Assembly (NCBI GenBank): GCA_958430865.1
Contig: CAUDNR010000737.1
Coordinates: 5,516 to 21,957 of the forward strand
Origin: Entrophospora sp. SA101
Lineage: Eukaryota; Glomeromycota; Glomeromycetes; Entrophosporales; Entrophosporaceae
Reading direction: 5' to 3'
Length of the DNA stretch: 16,442 bases
Shown here: positions 8,054 to 15,969 of the stretch, piece by piece
Position numbering within the stretch: position 1 is the stretch's first letter
Layout: each line of letters starts with the position of its first letter
Program-made: the position numbers and the translations under genes
Notes under the pieces: model-generated
Database searches by the model: none
What the model was told of the DNA's origin: nothing
What the model saw: only the letters and a program-made list of their open reading frames with translations

Positions 8054-8602
8054 TAGAAAAGCTTCTTTTTAGTTGGAGAAGCTGACAAAACTAGAATATA
8101 TACAGTTGAAACTATGTTGGAAGAGTTGGATGTTATGACAGAAGGTCAAGTTGATAAAAACGAGGTTCCAAAACTCCAAACTATTCGTGGGTGGATTAAC
8201 CACTATGATGTATATTTAAAAAAGAAAGAGCATTGTCAGAGGTCAGAAATGAATAGAAAACATAGTGGAAAATCGATCGACATAAAAATCTTCGAATGGC
8301 AACTTTTCTTTTTTTCATAAAAATATTTTTTGGCGTTTTTTTAACAATCATCATCATCTGAATATAAAATTTGATGCAATATGTAAATCCCTTGTTCCAT
8401 ATGTTTCACGAATTAATGATGATAAAACGATCAACGTCCCACATAATCTAAATTATTTTTACGTTTTAGGATTGATTGTGATGAAAACTCTTGAATGATA
8501 AAAGAAAATTAACTCAAATATGTGGTAACCATGCACAAGAAATGACTTTTATTCTCAAGGTAAAGCATATTCTTTGTGATATTTTTTACTCGTACTTTTT
8601 AG
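8054..8602 (+). pseudogene. Decayed multi-segment gene, unknown family
   Basis: Three coding-like stretches follow one another in different frames. (1) 8057-8320 reads LVGEADKTRIYTVETMLEEL, then DVMTEGQVDKNEVPKLQTIR and GWINHYDVYLKKK; its left end has a CTTCTTTTTAG acceptor at 8072. (2) About 8343-8498 reads FDAICKSLVPYVSRINDDKT, then INVPHNLNYFYVLGLIVMKT. (3) From about 8488 on, one frame away, LLNDKRKLTQICGNHAQEMT then FILK, ending at a GTAAAG donor (8560) or reading on to a stop. The joins need frameshifts, so this is probably a broken gene. Within segment 1 an ATG at 8114 gives a 68-codon frame, but it ends in a poly-Phe stretch that looks non-native. No domain is recognised. Confidence 0.45.
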
Positions 8603-8893
8603 AAGAATAAATGCTTTGAAAATTATCAGATTTACCATTTTCATAGGAACGACTAGTATAGATGTAAGTTACAAATAAATTTTCGATTCTTTTTCATTCT
8701 TTTCTTCTTTTATTAAAATGATATGACTTATTTTGTACAATCATCAAATCTAGTATTGTAAATATTTTTATATACTAATAGTAATAGTAATAGTATAGCA
8801 TTATGTGATCGTCACGAGACGATGATAATTTTATTTCAACAAAATTCGAGGTAATAATTTTAAAATTTGGAATAATTATAAAAGAATTATTTT

Positions 8894-9058
8894 TCATTTA
8901 CTCGCCTTCCTGGACTAGTAATGCAAATAATCTTTCGAAAAAATTGTTCTTTGAACCTCTGCTTTCCATGACTAAATTGGTTTATAAACTATACACAGCC
9001 AGAGAAGTTCTAAATACACATTGACAGTGTAGCACAAGTCAATATTGTTTATAGATTC
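8894..9058 (-). pseudogene. Exon-like minus-strand relic with two in-frame stops
   Basis: After TTTTTTAG on the minus strand, one frame reads ESINNIDLCYTVNVYLELLW, then LCIVYKPI, TAG, SWKAEVQRTIFSKDYLHY, TAG, SRKASK and TGA. Composition looks protein-like across both stops, as expected of a decayed exon. A 23-codon ATG frame (MESRGSKNNFFERLF...) overlaps it in another phase and is probably chance. Family unknown. Confidence 0.3.
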
Positions 9059-9353
9059 TAAAAAAGAAGTATAACGTATATTATATTTATAATCATAATT
9101 ACCCTAATTTTTTTTAATGAATTTTTCATTTATGAAAATAACATTTTTGTGTAACGTATTTTTCTTGAATCGGTAATCCTTGCAAGAAGTTTCAATTTCG
9201 TTTTACACTTTTTTCAATTGCAAAATTGCGTGCTTATTATTTATTCAAGGGTATTTTTTTAAAAATATTTCAGAGATTAAATATATGGTAAAGTACTCTT
9301 CTAATTTTTATTGATGATGGATGATAGCCAGCTAAGAAATTAAAGAAAGGATT

Positions 9354-9530
9354 TTAAGCACTCGCCTTACACAGCTTAGATATTTGCTGCCAATTTACTT
9401 TGTTTAATGATAATGAAAAATTGTCTTTTATTTGTTCCAAGACATCTCAACATCTTTTTTTCGTGACCTGTCTGTCCCTTGTCTTTTTCAATATTTCAGG
9501 GTTTCTATCCTATGAGCGAATTGATTTTTT
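9354..9530 (-). pseudogene. Exon-like minus-strand relic
   Basis: One frame reads DRNPEILKKTRDRQVTKKRC, then a stop at 9447-9449, then DVLEQIKDNFSLSLNKVNWQ and QISKLCKASA to a TAA at 9354-9356. A second phase on the same strand (9488-9667) is open for 59 codons after a CATTTAG acceptor, beginning IKNKRKKYWFELFVKQIILE. At most one of the two overlapping phases is real. Same strand as the relics at 8894 and 10352. No domain is seen. Confidence 0.28.
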
Positions 9531-9667
9531 ATTTTCCTTATTGTTAAAAAATTTTTTTTAATCAAGTCATTTGAAAATGTAGATTGTTTGATATTGATCT
9601 TTGACTTCTCTAAAATAATTTGTTTTACAAATAATTCGAACCAATACTTTTTTCTTTTATTTTTGAT

Positions 9668-10351
9668 CTAAATGAATGAAAAAAGACTAATATAAATTGG
9701 GAATAGTTCATTTTTAAATTGGTATTGTTTTTTTTGGCTTCGCTAAAATAAGAAAGAAAGGATTAATAATTTTAATTGCCACTGTAAAAGGAAAACATAA
9801 TAATTGCTTTTTAGTAATAAAAAAAAATTTTTTTAATACTAATACTAATCAATAAAGTCACGCGTATATTTTACTGGGGAATGTGGAACATGTAACACTT
9901 GCACTGAAAATTAACAAAGACAATCACGTGGATGGATGAAACTTTAGTGGGTTGGTAAAACAAAATAATTGTAATATTAATATTAAAAAGGCCTCGTTGT
10001 ATTTTTAGGTGCAGTAAACTTTGTTAGAATTATTGTTACAATTACAAAAATTCCTCTTTGAGCTCTTGCACTTTAGAAATCAGTTTCAACTTCTCCTGGC
10101 ATTTTTATCTCAGGTTTCTTGAAGGCAATGAATAATATTAATTCTAAATTCAATTATCTATTCTTTGCCATTTTCTATTCTCATACTTGGACTATTGTAA
10201 ATGATTTTTTTAAAAATCGTCCTATAGTTTAAATATTAAGAGGTAGGCTATTTATAATTTTTGTTTAATTGATTACTCTGTTGAGCATTAGAAATTTGTT
10301 TATTTTGTATTTTCTTTCAAATTATTATTTCTTGAATTAACTTTATTATAG
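9668..10351. other. Stretch with no supported gene
   Basis: T-rich on the plus strand with long T runs. I see no accepted frame, repeat or RNA gene here. Confidence 0.35.
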
Positions 10352-10965
10352 TCATGAGCAAAAATGCCCAGTATGGCTCAAGTATGTCTCTTCAATTAAT
10401 ATTGATATTTGAATGACTTTTATTATTATTTTGTTAAGCGATTCTTTGTTATTGTGTGCTATTAAACTTTTAATACTTTCTTGTAAATCAAAATTTTTTT
10501 TCTGCATTTGATGATCCTTTTGTTAAATGGGAGCTAATGAACTAGTTGATAAATATCCTGGTATCATAAAATATGCAAATAATTTCATACCTCCAGGAAA
10601 GTCATTTTCAACAGCTTTAATTGTTTATCTAATATTGTTGGCATAAATGTTTGAACAGGTACAAGGGAATTCAGGTCTTGACCCATCCATCAATTGACGA
10701 ATTTTATCACGCATGATGTTGTGTATAAGTGGTGAATGTGACATCGGTACTGCATCAAATGTTCATGGGTTCCATAAAATCTAGGAATTGGGATAGTAAT
10801 TGAAAAGATAGAGGATAAATAAGGATAATCTGTCAAATGATGATATGTGAAGATGATTGTTTTTATTTTTTGAGTTAATTTTCGAATTTGGGACTGCAAC
10901 TATAATTTGGATTCTGGACGAATGTCCAAATGCAATTTAATAAAATAGCCTATTGTGAACTTTTT
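10352..10965 (-). pseudogene. Decayed minus-strand coding region, unknown
   Basis: The 3' part (10352-10744) keeps one phase across two TAA stops (10625-10627, 10523-10525): MSHSPLIHNIMRDKIRQLMD, GSRPEFPCTCSNIYANNIR, stop, TIKAVENDFPGGMKLFAYFM, IPGYLSTSSLAPI, stop, QKDHQMQKKNFDLQESIKSL. The 5' part (about 10745-10965) reads in another phase: KLHLDIRPESKL, stop, then LQSQIRKLTQKIKTIIFTYH and PIPRFYGTHEHLMQ. The mixed composition (Pro, Gly, Cys, Trp-poor) is unlike chance frames here. No family is recognised; it could be host gene or transposon debris. Confidence 0.38.
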
Positions 10966-10974
10966 TTAACATGA

Positions 10975-11096
10975 ATTTGCATAATTATTGCACTGCTTGC
11001 GTAAGTTTACATCGGGCTCTCTAATAAATATTATACAAAAAATTATTGCATTCAGTATTTATTTTGTTACAACATCATATAGTAAAACTTGTGAGC
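10975..11096 (+). repeat. Diverged tandem repeat, copy 1
   Basis: Blocks GCATAATTATTGCACTGCTT, GTAAGTTTACATCGGG, AATATTATACAAAAA, ATTCAGTATTTAT, ACAACATCATATAGTAAAAC and GAGCTTA recur in the same order, with substitutions, at 11166-11290. Non-coding. An old duplication with a period near 190 bp. Confidence 0.5.
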
Positions 11097-11165
11097 TTAA
11101 TAAATTTCCTGATGACAAAATAGCAATTTGCGCAATAATAAATTATTGTTGCATAGTTTTCTGAT

Positions 11166-11290
11166 GCGAATCTATCTAATTATTACACTACTTATGTAAG
11201 TTTATGTTGAACACCATAATATTATGCAAAAATTACGGAAAAATTAATATTCAGTGTAAGTGTAATATTACAATATAGTGAAGCTTACGA
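11166..11290 (+). repeat. Diverged tandem repeat, copy 2
   Basis: Matches copy 1 in order: TCTAATTATTACACTACTTA, GTAAGTTTATGTTGAA, AATATTATGCAAAAA, ATTCAGTGTAAG, ACAATATAGTGAAGCTTAC. Between the copies lies ACAATAATAAATTATTGTTG-like AT palindromic sequence. No gene content. Confidence 0.5.
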
Positions 11291-11393
11291 ACAGAGAAAA
11301 AATTCTTTATTTAATAATAGAATATTTAAAATACTGACATGCAAATTGCTGCCGGTTGTAATTTATACTCATAAAAATAGATAATATTTATTA

Positions 11394-11630
11394 TTATTTG
11401 CTATTCTTCCCAATAATCTTGCAATGAAGGTTTTCCTTTAGTTGATCATCAGTTAGCTGACAATGAACGATAAAGACATCTCGCGGGACAGCATTAGCTT
11501 CATACTATCAATCATACATGTAAATTATTTTCGTTAAAAAACCTTTAAAAAAGAAACTTACAGTAAAACTGTCTCTATTTTTCTTTTTATGTATCTCCAA
11601 ACAAAAAATTATATAACCAGGAAGTATCAT
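11394..11630 (-). CDS. Small two-exon gene model, 59 aa, unknown
   Basis: Minus-strand ATG at 11630 gives MILPGYIIFCLEIHKKKNRD then SFT, ending at a consensus GTAAGT donor. A 57 bp intron (11561-11505, ending TTGATAG) joins it in phase 0 to YEANAVPRDVFIVHCQLTDD, QLKENLHCKIIGKNSK and a TAA at 11394-11396. The frame also stays open upstream of the ATG to 11744 (FRQFWLRKVVSTENLITNLN, then YLFRPTRLTRADA), so the ATG may be internal. The intron is a multiple of three; unspliced, it adds VSFFFKGFLTK... and two stops. The 5' half carries related short blocks (GGCCGAAACAAG, TTGCCGAAACAG), so it may be repeat-derived. No domain is recognised. Confidence 0.42.
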
Positions 11631-11749
11631 GGCATCAGCTCTTGTTAAGCGAGTTGGCCGAAACAAGTAATTCAAGTTTGTTATAAGGTTTTCGGTTGAA
11701 ACTACCTTTCTTAGCCAAAATTGCCGAAACAGTTTGTTCGAAAATTAAT

Positions 11750-12060
11750 TTTTTATGGGCCCAACTATTTTTATTAATTGGCAAAATTATTTTTTATGAG
11801 AAGCCCAAATTATTACCAAAGCTACTAGTTTGGAGGAATTTCGTGTGATTTATTTCTATTTATATTTGACACTAGAGAAAGTTGAAAAGAATGAAAAGAA
11901 TGAAATAAAAAAATCCATTACTTTTTAGAGATTTACACGTGATACACGTAACTAAAATAAAACTACAAATACTTAATAAAATGTTTACGTTTACAAACAA
12001 ATTTTTCTTGTAGACTTGTTAATTGGACTATCATTCAGTCTTTTGCTATATTATCAAACC
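11750..12060. other. Spacer, no supported gene
   Basis: Contains two similar AATTxxTTTTTTATG(A/G)G blocks (near 11746 and 11785) and otherwise nothing that I can support. TATAAAAA at 12060-12067 lies about 15 bp before the ATG at 12082, too close for a standard TATA element of that ORF. Confidence 0.35.
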
Positions 12061-12081
12061 TATAAAAACTAGATCTACAAT

Positions 12082-12439
12082 ATGAACAAAAAAATTGATG
12101 AAAAAATAGAGCCTACAAAGAAACGCAATTCAAGCAAGCTAGTTAGTGTAAAAAAAAAAAAAATGCTTACAAAAAATTGTCATCTATGGAAATATTGTAA
12201 ACACTTATTTGATGAAAGGGCCGAGTTTTTTATTCATAAATTACTTGAAGGGAAAAGAGTTGCCGCCTCTGCCATTAAAAATTTCCATAAACGAAAAACG
12301 AATCCTAAAAGGAAAATGATATAAGCAATCTATGAATGTGTCAATGGAAAAGAAAGAATAAAACATGGATGAGGATGGTATAGACGAAGAAGAAGATACT
12401 ATTATTACCAATAGTAACAATAATGAAACCATGAAATAG
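12082..12439 (+). pseudogene. Basic protein relic with detached acidic tail, unknown
   Basis: ATG at 12082 opens an 80-codon Lys-rich frame: a basic N-terminus (MNKKIDEKIEPTKKRN), a Lys run encoded by 14 consecutive A, then NCHLWKYCKHLFDERAEFFI, HKLLEGKRVAASAIKNFHKR and a TAA at 12322-12324. One frame over, the sequence carries on as SMNVSMEKKE, a stop, then MDEDGIDEEEDTIITNSNNN and ETMK with a TAG at 12437-12439. An acidic, Asn-rich C-terminus following a basic body suggests one gene split by a frameshift near 12310-12330 and a nonsense change. If the frameshift is not real, an 80 aa protein remains. The family is not recognised. Confidence 0.5.
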
Positions 12440-12596
12440 ATTAGATTTGCGGCCATCTATAAAATGAAATTACATTTAACAATGCTGATTTTCTAAAAGG
12501 AGGAAAGCGAGAAAATAAATAGTTCCCTTTTTTCTTGCTTGGACTTAAATATTTGCTTCAATTTCGTCATTAATTTTAATTTGATTCCATATACAC

Positions 12597-12886
12597 TCAG
12601 TATCTTAGCCACTTGATCATGGGATTAACATTTTCGGAGCCTTCAAATTGTTTTTGAAGTAGCGACAATATTAAGTCCATTATACTTGCCGCCCAAAGTA
12701 TTGTCCAATTACAAATCCAGTTCATGAAATTCAGCATAGTTGTGTAATGGTGTGGTGGTTTTTTCGATAAATTAAATTTAATATTATTTTCCACCAATAA
12801 ACAATTCCCTAGGTCTCTTAGGACAATGAGCATGCGAACTGAACTTCAGACTACATCTGTTCCTGGAAGAACACTCTCAACGAAGT
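12597..12886 (-). pseudogene. Decayed minus-strand coding region, unknown, convergent with the previous gene
   Basis: An ATG at 12833 opens 78 codons: MLIVLRDLGNCLLVENNIKF, NLSKKPPHHYTTMLNFMNWI, CNWTILWAASIMDLILSLLQ, KQFEGSENVNPMIKWLRY. The same phase continues upstream past one TGA as YFVESVLPGTDVV, stop, SSVR, so the true start has probably been lost. Trp- and His-containing composition argues against chance. The hydrophobic stretch around residues 46-61 could be a membrane segment or a buried helix. A plus-strand frame also overlaps (ending LQTTSVPGRTLSTK at about 12888) and is less convincing. The family is not recognised. Confidence 0.4.
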
Positions 12887-12889
12887 AAC

Positions 12890-13287
12890 AAAAAAAAAAA
12901 ATGTGTAATCTAATAAAAACCAAAAACCAAAAATCAAATAAAACTAATCTAATAAACATAAATCGATTTATATCTAAAGATATTTTTTCATTTTATTATA
13001 TTCTCTAAACTTCAGTAATACATACCCACATAAAGCATTATCCGCTTAAATTATTTTACATCTTCTCACCAATTTTCAAGACATTTATAGCAAAATTGAA
13101 AAGAAAATCTTTCTTTGAAGTATAAATGTGATACCGTTTTTGAATAGCCATAGTTTTACATAAAGAGTTCCTTGTGATATAAAAAAATAATCATTAGAAG
13201 CTTAATGACGAAACTTGTCTTTATTATAATGAACTGTTTAAAAAGACCATTCGTTACACGGGTCTAATTTTTACTTTTAAACTGATA
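12890..13287. other. Spacer upstream of the four-cysteine gene
   Basis: AT-rich; includes AAAAACCAAAAACCAAAAATC near 12917 and no accepted frame. ACACGGGTCTAA at 13256-13267 is mirrored by ATCAGACCCATGT at 13633-13645 and may mark the ends of a repeat element. Confidence 0.35.
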
Positions 13288-13708
13288 ATGTCGATCAATA
13301 AAGTTCAAAATGTACCTAGTCCAGAAAAAGAGCGGTCGCGTTTACTTCGTCAAAAGTTTGTTCCATCGAAAGTTCATTTCGTCGAAAATTATTTCATCCT
13401 CGAACCAGAGACCGAACGAGTTAGATGTGAGGAGTGTGGGAAGTTAGTTAAGAAATTAGGTGAGTGCGTGGGAAGTGTGAGGAGAAATTTGTTTAATGGA
13501 GTTTTTTTTTGTAACGAAATAATTTTCGACGAAATGAACATTCGACGAAATGAACATTCGACGAAATGAACATTCGACGAAATGAACTTTCGATGAAACA
13601 AACTTTCGATGAAATGGGTGTCGACGAAATGAATCAGACCCATGTTTGTATTGTTTGCATGAAGATATTGCAAACAAATATCCAGAAAGCCAGCTGACGT
13701 CAGGTTGA
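13288..13708 (+). CDS. Two-exon gene model for an 80 aa four-cysteine (zinc-ribbon-like) protein
   Basis: Exon 1 (13288-13459) encodes MSINKVQNVPSPEKERSRLL, RQKFVPSKVHFVENYFILEP, ETERVRCEECGKLVKKL and ends at a consensus donor (AG|GTGAGT at 13460). The intron 13460-13637 ends AATCAG. Exon 2 (13638-13708) continues in phase as DPCLYCLHEDIANKYPESQL then TSG and TGA. Splicing creates C-x2-C-x9-C-x2-C (Cys 47, 50, 60, 63), with half of the motif in each exon, which supports the junction. Unspliced, the frame stops at 13567-13569 inside tandem repeats. The motif suggests one zinc site; the role is unknown. Residues about 22-37 are encoded by one arm of an inverted repeat whose other arm lies in the intron, so the protein has absorbed repeat DNA. 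No similar family is recalled with certainty. Confidence 0.5.
13341..13395. repeat. Left arm of an inverted repeat, inside exon 1
   Basis: The reverse complement of this stretch reads as three 15-17 bp units: TTTTCGACGAAATGAAC, TTTCGATGGAACAAAC, TTTTGACGAAGTAAA. The inner 28 bases (13368-13395) pair with 13516-13543 at 27 of 28 positions. It encodes RQKFVPSKVHFVENYF of the gene at 13288. Confidence 0.85.
13516..13634 (+). repeat. 16 bp minisatellite forming the right arm of the inverted repeat
   Basis: Units of about 16 bp: TTTTCGACGAAATGAAC (13523-13539), then three exact ATTCGACGAAATGAAC units (13540-13587), TTTCGATGAAACAAAC, TTTCGATGAAATGGGTG and a partial TCGACGAAATGAAT. The left arm has only three units, so the right arm has gained about three by tandem expansion. 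It lies wholly inside the predicted intron of the gene at 13288. On the minus strand it is open as repeated HFVECSFRRM-type peptides, which I treat as a by-product. Confidence 0.92.
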
Positions 13709-13825
13709 TGCAAATCTTATTATTAAGTATATTCAGAATCACCATTACTATATTTATTCATGTAAATTAATTTGTTAATAATAATATACTTTTATTTAGG
13801 CTTTATTATTTATTTATTTTAAGGA

Positions 13826-13945
13826 TACCGACTGCAACTTTGATGATGGTTGTAACCACCTTTACATCATATACAAATGATTGCAACACCTAGTCGTAAC
13901 TGCCTTTGCAACAACTTTGTTGGATTTCAGCATGGAGCACTAAAG
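13826..13945 (+). mobile_element. Short dispersed repeat (about 120-130 bp), older copy
   Basis: Shares, in order, with 15237-15369: GATGGTTGYAACCA, an ACATCATATACAAATG / ACATATAAAAATGG block, GCAACACCTAGTCGTAACTG / GCGGCACCTGGTTGCAACCA, CCTTTGCRACMAC, TTTGGATT-like sequence, and CATGGARCACT. The core GGTTGCAACC is itself a perfect palindrome. This copy is more diverged, and I see no clear flanking duplication. The plus-strand frame at 13906-14088 overlaps its end and is not supported as a gene. Confidence 0.6.
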
Positions 13946-13949
13946 TAGT

Positions 13950-14388
13950 TCGGTATGGAAATGTAAGCATAAAACTCCAAATAAATTATTTTGTATTATT
14001 TACAATGGTGGCTATTGATTTCAATATAATTAATCATTATTTATTTTTACTATATGGATTTTGTATGTATCCTTTATTTATTATTTAACAGAATTGGCAA
14101 GGAAATTTATATGGTATTATTTCAAATTCTATTTTTAAAGATTAAATGAAGTATTTTGTTCGGATGAATGGCAGCTTAATAACGAATAAAAATCATTATT
14201 AATATAATAATATGTTATATATTAGTTAAATAGCATCTTTGACATTGCTTGATCTTGGGTAAGCTTGTAGAAAAGTTAAAAATGCACATATTATATAATT
14301 TGGAAATTATATGACCAATTAATAAAGCTCCCGCCATGTTTTTCTTTTCCTAAATATAATAAAGATCATTATTTTTTATTCAACGACA
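13950..14388. other. Stretch with no supported gene
   Basis: AT-rich, with no frame, repeat pair or RNA gene that I accept. A 60-codon ATG frame that reaches 14088 is made of repeat and AT-rich sequence. Confidence 0.35.
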
Positions 14389-14510
14389 GAATTTAGCCAA
14401 TTAGAATTTCTTTTCATTACGTCGATCATTACAGGGTATTATCCCTGGTTGAATTTAGCCAATCAGAATTTCTTCTAGAATTTTTCATACAGTCAGTCGA
14501 TCATTACGGT
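14389..14510 (+). repeat. Imperfect tandem pair, about 50-60 bp units
   Basis: Unit 1 (14389-14437) is GAATTTAGCCAAT(T)AGAATTTCTT..., then GTCGATCATTACAGGG. Unit 2 (14451-14510) repeats GAATTTAGCCAATCAGAATTT and GTCGATCATTACGG, with about 12-14 extra bases in the middle (TCTAGAATTTTTCATACAGTCA region). Between them CAGGG-TATTAT-CCCTG is a small hairpin. The repeated CCAAT strings could be promoter elements, but no gene start follows on this strand. Confidence 0.65.
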
Positions 14511-14517
14511 ATTTAGT

Positions 14518-14535
14518 ATTTCCATCTATGGAAAT
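14518..14535. repeat. Perfect 8 bp-arm hairpin ATTTCCAT-CT-ATGGAAAT
   Basis: The two 8-base arms are exact reverse complements around a 2-base loop. It is followed at once by ATCCCTGACTGAAAT, whose CAGTCA / TGACTG elements echo ACAGTCAGTCG in the preceding repeat unit. The whole 14389-14550 stretch may be one structured repeat. Confidence 0.6.
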
Positions 14536-14715
14536 ATCCCTGACTGAAATAACGAGATATTTTAAAAAAACTTCATGTGACACGAATTTCGAGTTTATTT
14601 TCACATATAGAAAATCAATTGGTGTGACATGCCTGTGACTAATATAATAATAAGTTGTAACGTTTCGTATTACTGTGCCACATTACATATTCGCAATTAA
14701 GACGAAAAAGAACTG

Positions 14716-15730
14716 TTACAATCTCTTTCCAATCTTCTCTTTCGTTATACCCTTACTGCTGATCTTATTATTTTTTTCTTTGATTATTTTGTCTGCTAAA
14801 TTTTTGTTCTCGGGTCTATTTGTCTCCTGGCTATTTCTTCTATATAATTTCTTATGATTACTTTCAATTCTAATGGGAAATTTTTATAAGTTTCTTGATT
14901 CATATACTTTCGATAAATTATCCTCTCCTGTTAATTTCTTATTTTCTTGTGGCAGTTCTTCCGTTTGCTTTATTGGCTTCTTCAATAATTCTGTTGAATG
15001 TTTTTATTCTTTATTTTCTTTTGATAATTTTTGGTTCTTTGTTTTAATTTTCTTTGTATTCAACTTGATAAATTTCTTTTCAATTATTTGATTATTTATT
15101 TTCATATAGTTAAAACTCTTAACTAAGTGAGGTTCCTTCCTTGTAAACTTTCTTCCTTTATATAAATAAATATTTTTTTCTTGATTATTAATTTTCAATT
15201 TCTCTTCCTGTTAATTTATGTATTATTACTTCTTCTTATAGATGCTGGTCGCAATTCTTGGTGATGGTTGCAACCATATTTGCGACATATAAAAATGGTT
15301 TGCGGCACCTGGTTGCAACCACCTTTGCGACCACTTTGGTTTCCTTTTTTGGATTGCAACATGGAACACTACTTCTTCTACTATTACTATATATTCCCAA
15401 ACAAATTCTTCCGACAAATTCTGAAATTGCTTCTATTCCTCCTACTATATTCAATCTAATTATTGTATCTATTATTTCTTTTGTTATAAATTCATTATTT
15501 ACTAAAATGTAATATATTAGGATCATGTGAATTATTGAACTGATTATCTTCCAGATTATTGTCAATATTCTCCTTATCTTTTCTCTTCTTCCGGTTTTCT
15601 TCCAGTATTTATACATTTCTTCGTGACATAATCTTAATTTCTCCTTTCTGATATAGATCTTTTCTTTAATTCTTTTTTTTTTCTTATTGGCGTGAATTCT
15701 TCTTTTAATTATTTGTTGATTTAATTTTTC
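14716..15730 (-). pseudogene. Decayed minus-strand coding region interrupted by a short mobile element
   Basis: The 5' part (15730 down to about 15380) is open without a start codon: KEKIYIRKEKLRLCHEEMYK, YWKKTGRREKIRRILTIIWK, FITKEIIDTIIRLNIVGGIE, AISEFVGRICLGIYSNSRRS. The element at 15237-15369 follows and stays open (ATG frame 15616 to 15236), then EEVIIHKLTGREIEN. The next phase continues from about 15198 as KINNQEKNIYLYKGRKFTRK, stop (15004-15006), HSTELLKKPIKQTEELPQEN, stop (14884-14886), KFPIRIESNHKKLYRRNSQE and a final TAA at 14716-14718. The protein is Lys/Glu/Asn-rich, with one possible membrane segment near IISSIIHMILIYYILV. Two in-frame stops, a frameshift and an insertion make it non-functional. 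The family is unknown. Plus-strand frames here are antisense shadows. Confidence 0.42.
15237..15369 (+). mobile_element. 133 bp MITE-like element with 10 bp flanking direct repeat
   Basis: TACTTCTTCT occurs at 15227-15236 and again at 15370-15379, exactly around the part that matches the repeat at 13826-13945. This fits a target-site duplication of 10 bp. The ends are weakly inverted (GGTCGCAATT against the complement of GGATTGCAAC). Inside are two copies of the palindrome GGTTGCAACC or its near form. It encodes nothing. A 9-11 bp duplication is typical of Mutator-like elements, but this family assignment is inference. Confidence 0.65.
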
Positions 15731-15969
15731 TTATCTTGGGGGACAAGGTCATAAGATTGATTGTTGATTTTTATTATTATATTATTCTTGTGATTATTTT
15801 TAGTTGTAAATTGTTGATTTATAATTAAACTAAATATGTTGTTAAGGTTGTTAATTGACGATCCGTCTATGAATGAGCGATAATCTTAAAATAAGTGTGA
15901 AGAAAAGAAACACTTCCGACATGGCATAGAATAACCAATATTTAAGCTAGGCTTTTCTTTTAACTGTTG
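15731..15969. other. Spacer, no supported gene
   Basis: AT-rich between two minus-strand coding remnants; no frame, repeat or RNA gene accepted. Confidence 0.35.

Noticed and set aside
12241..12456. Minus-strand 71-codon Ser-rich ORF
   Set aside because: Antisense of the acidic Asp/Glu/Asn tail of the 12082 relic.
13389..13745. Minus-strand ORFs of 118 and 85 codons with repeated HFVECSFRRM-like peptides
   Set aside because: They are translations of the minisatellite and the antisense of the four-cysteine gene. Periodic peptides follow from the 16 bp unit.
14675..15091. Plus-strand hydrophobic ORFs resembling membrane proteins
   Set aside because: They are antisense to a Lys/Glu/Asn-rich minus-strand coding relic, which yields Phe/Leu/Ser-rich shadows.
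15258..15512. Plus-strand ORFs with VATTFATTLV-type repeats
   Set aside because: Produced by the GGTTGCAACC-containing mobile element; no independent support as a protein.
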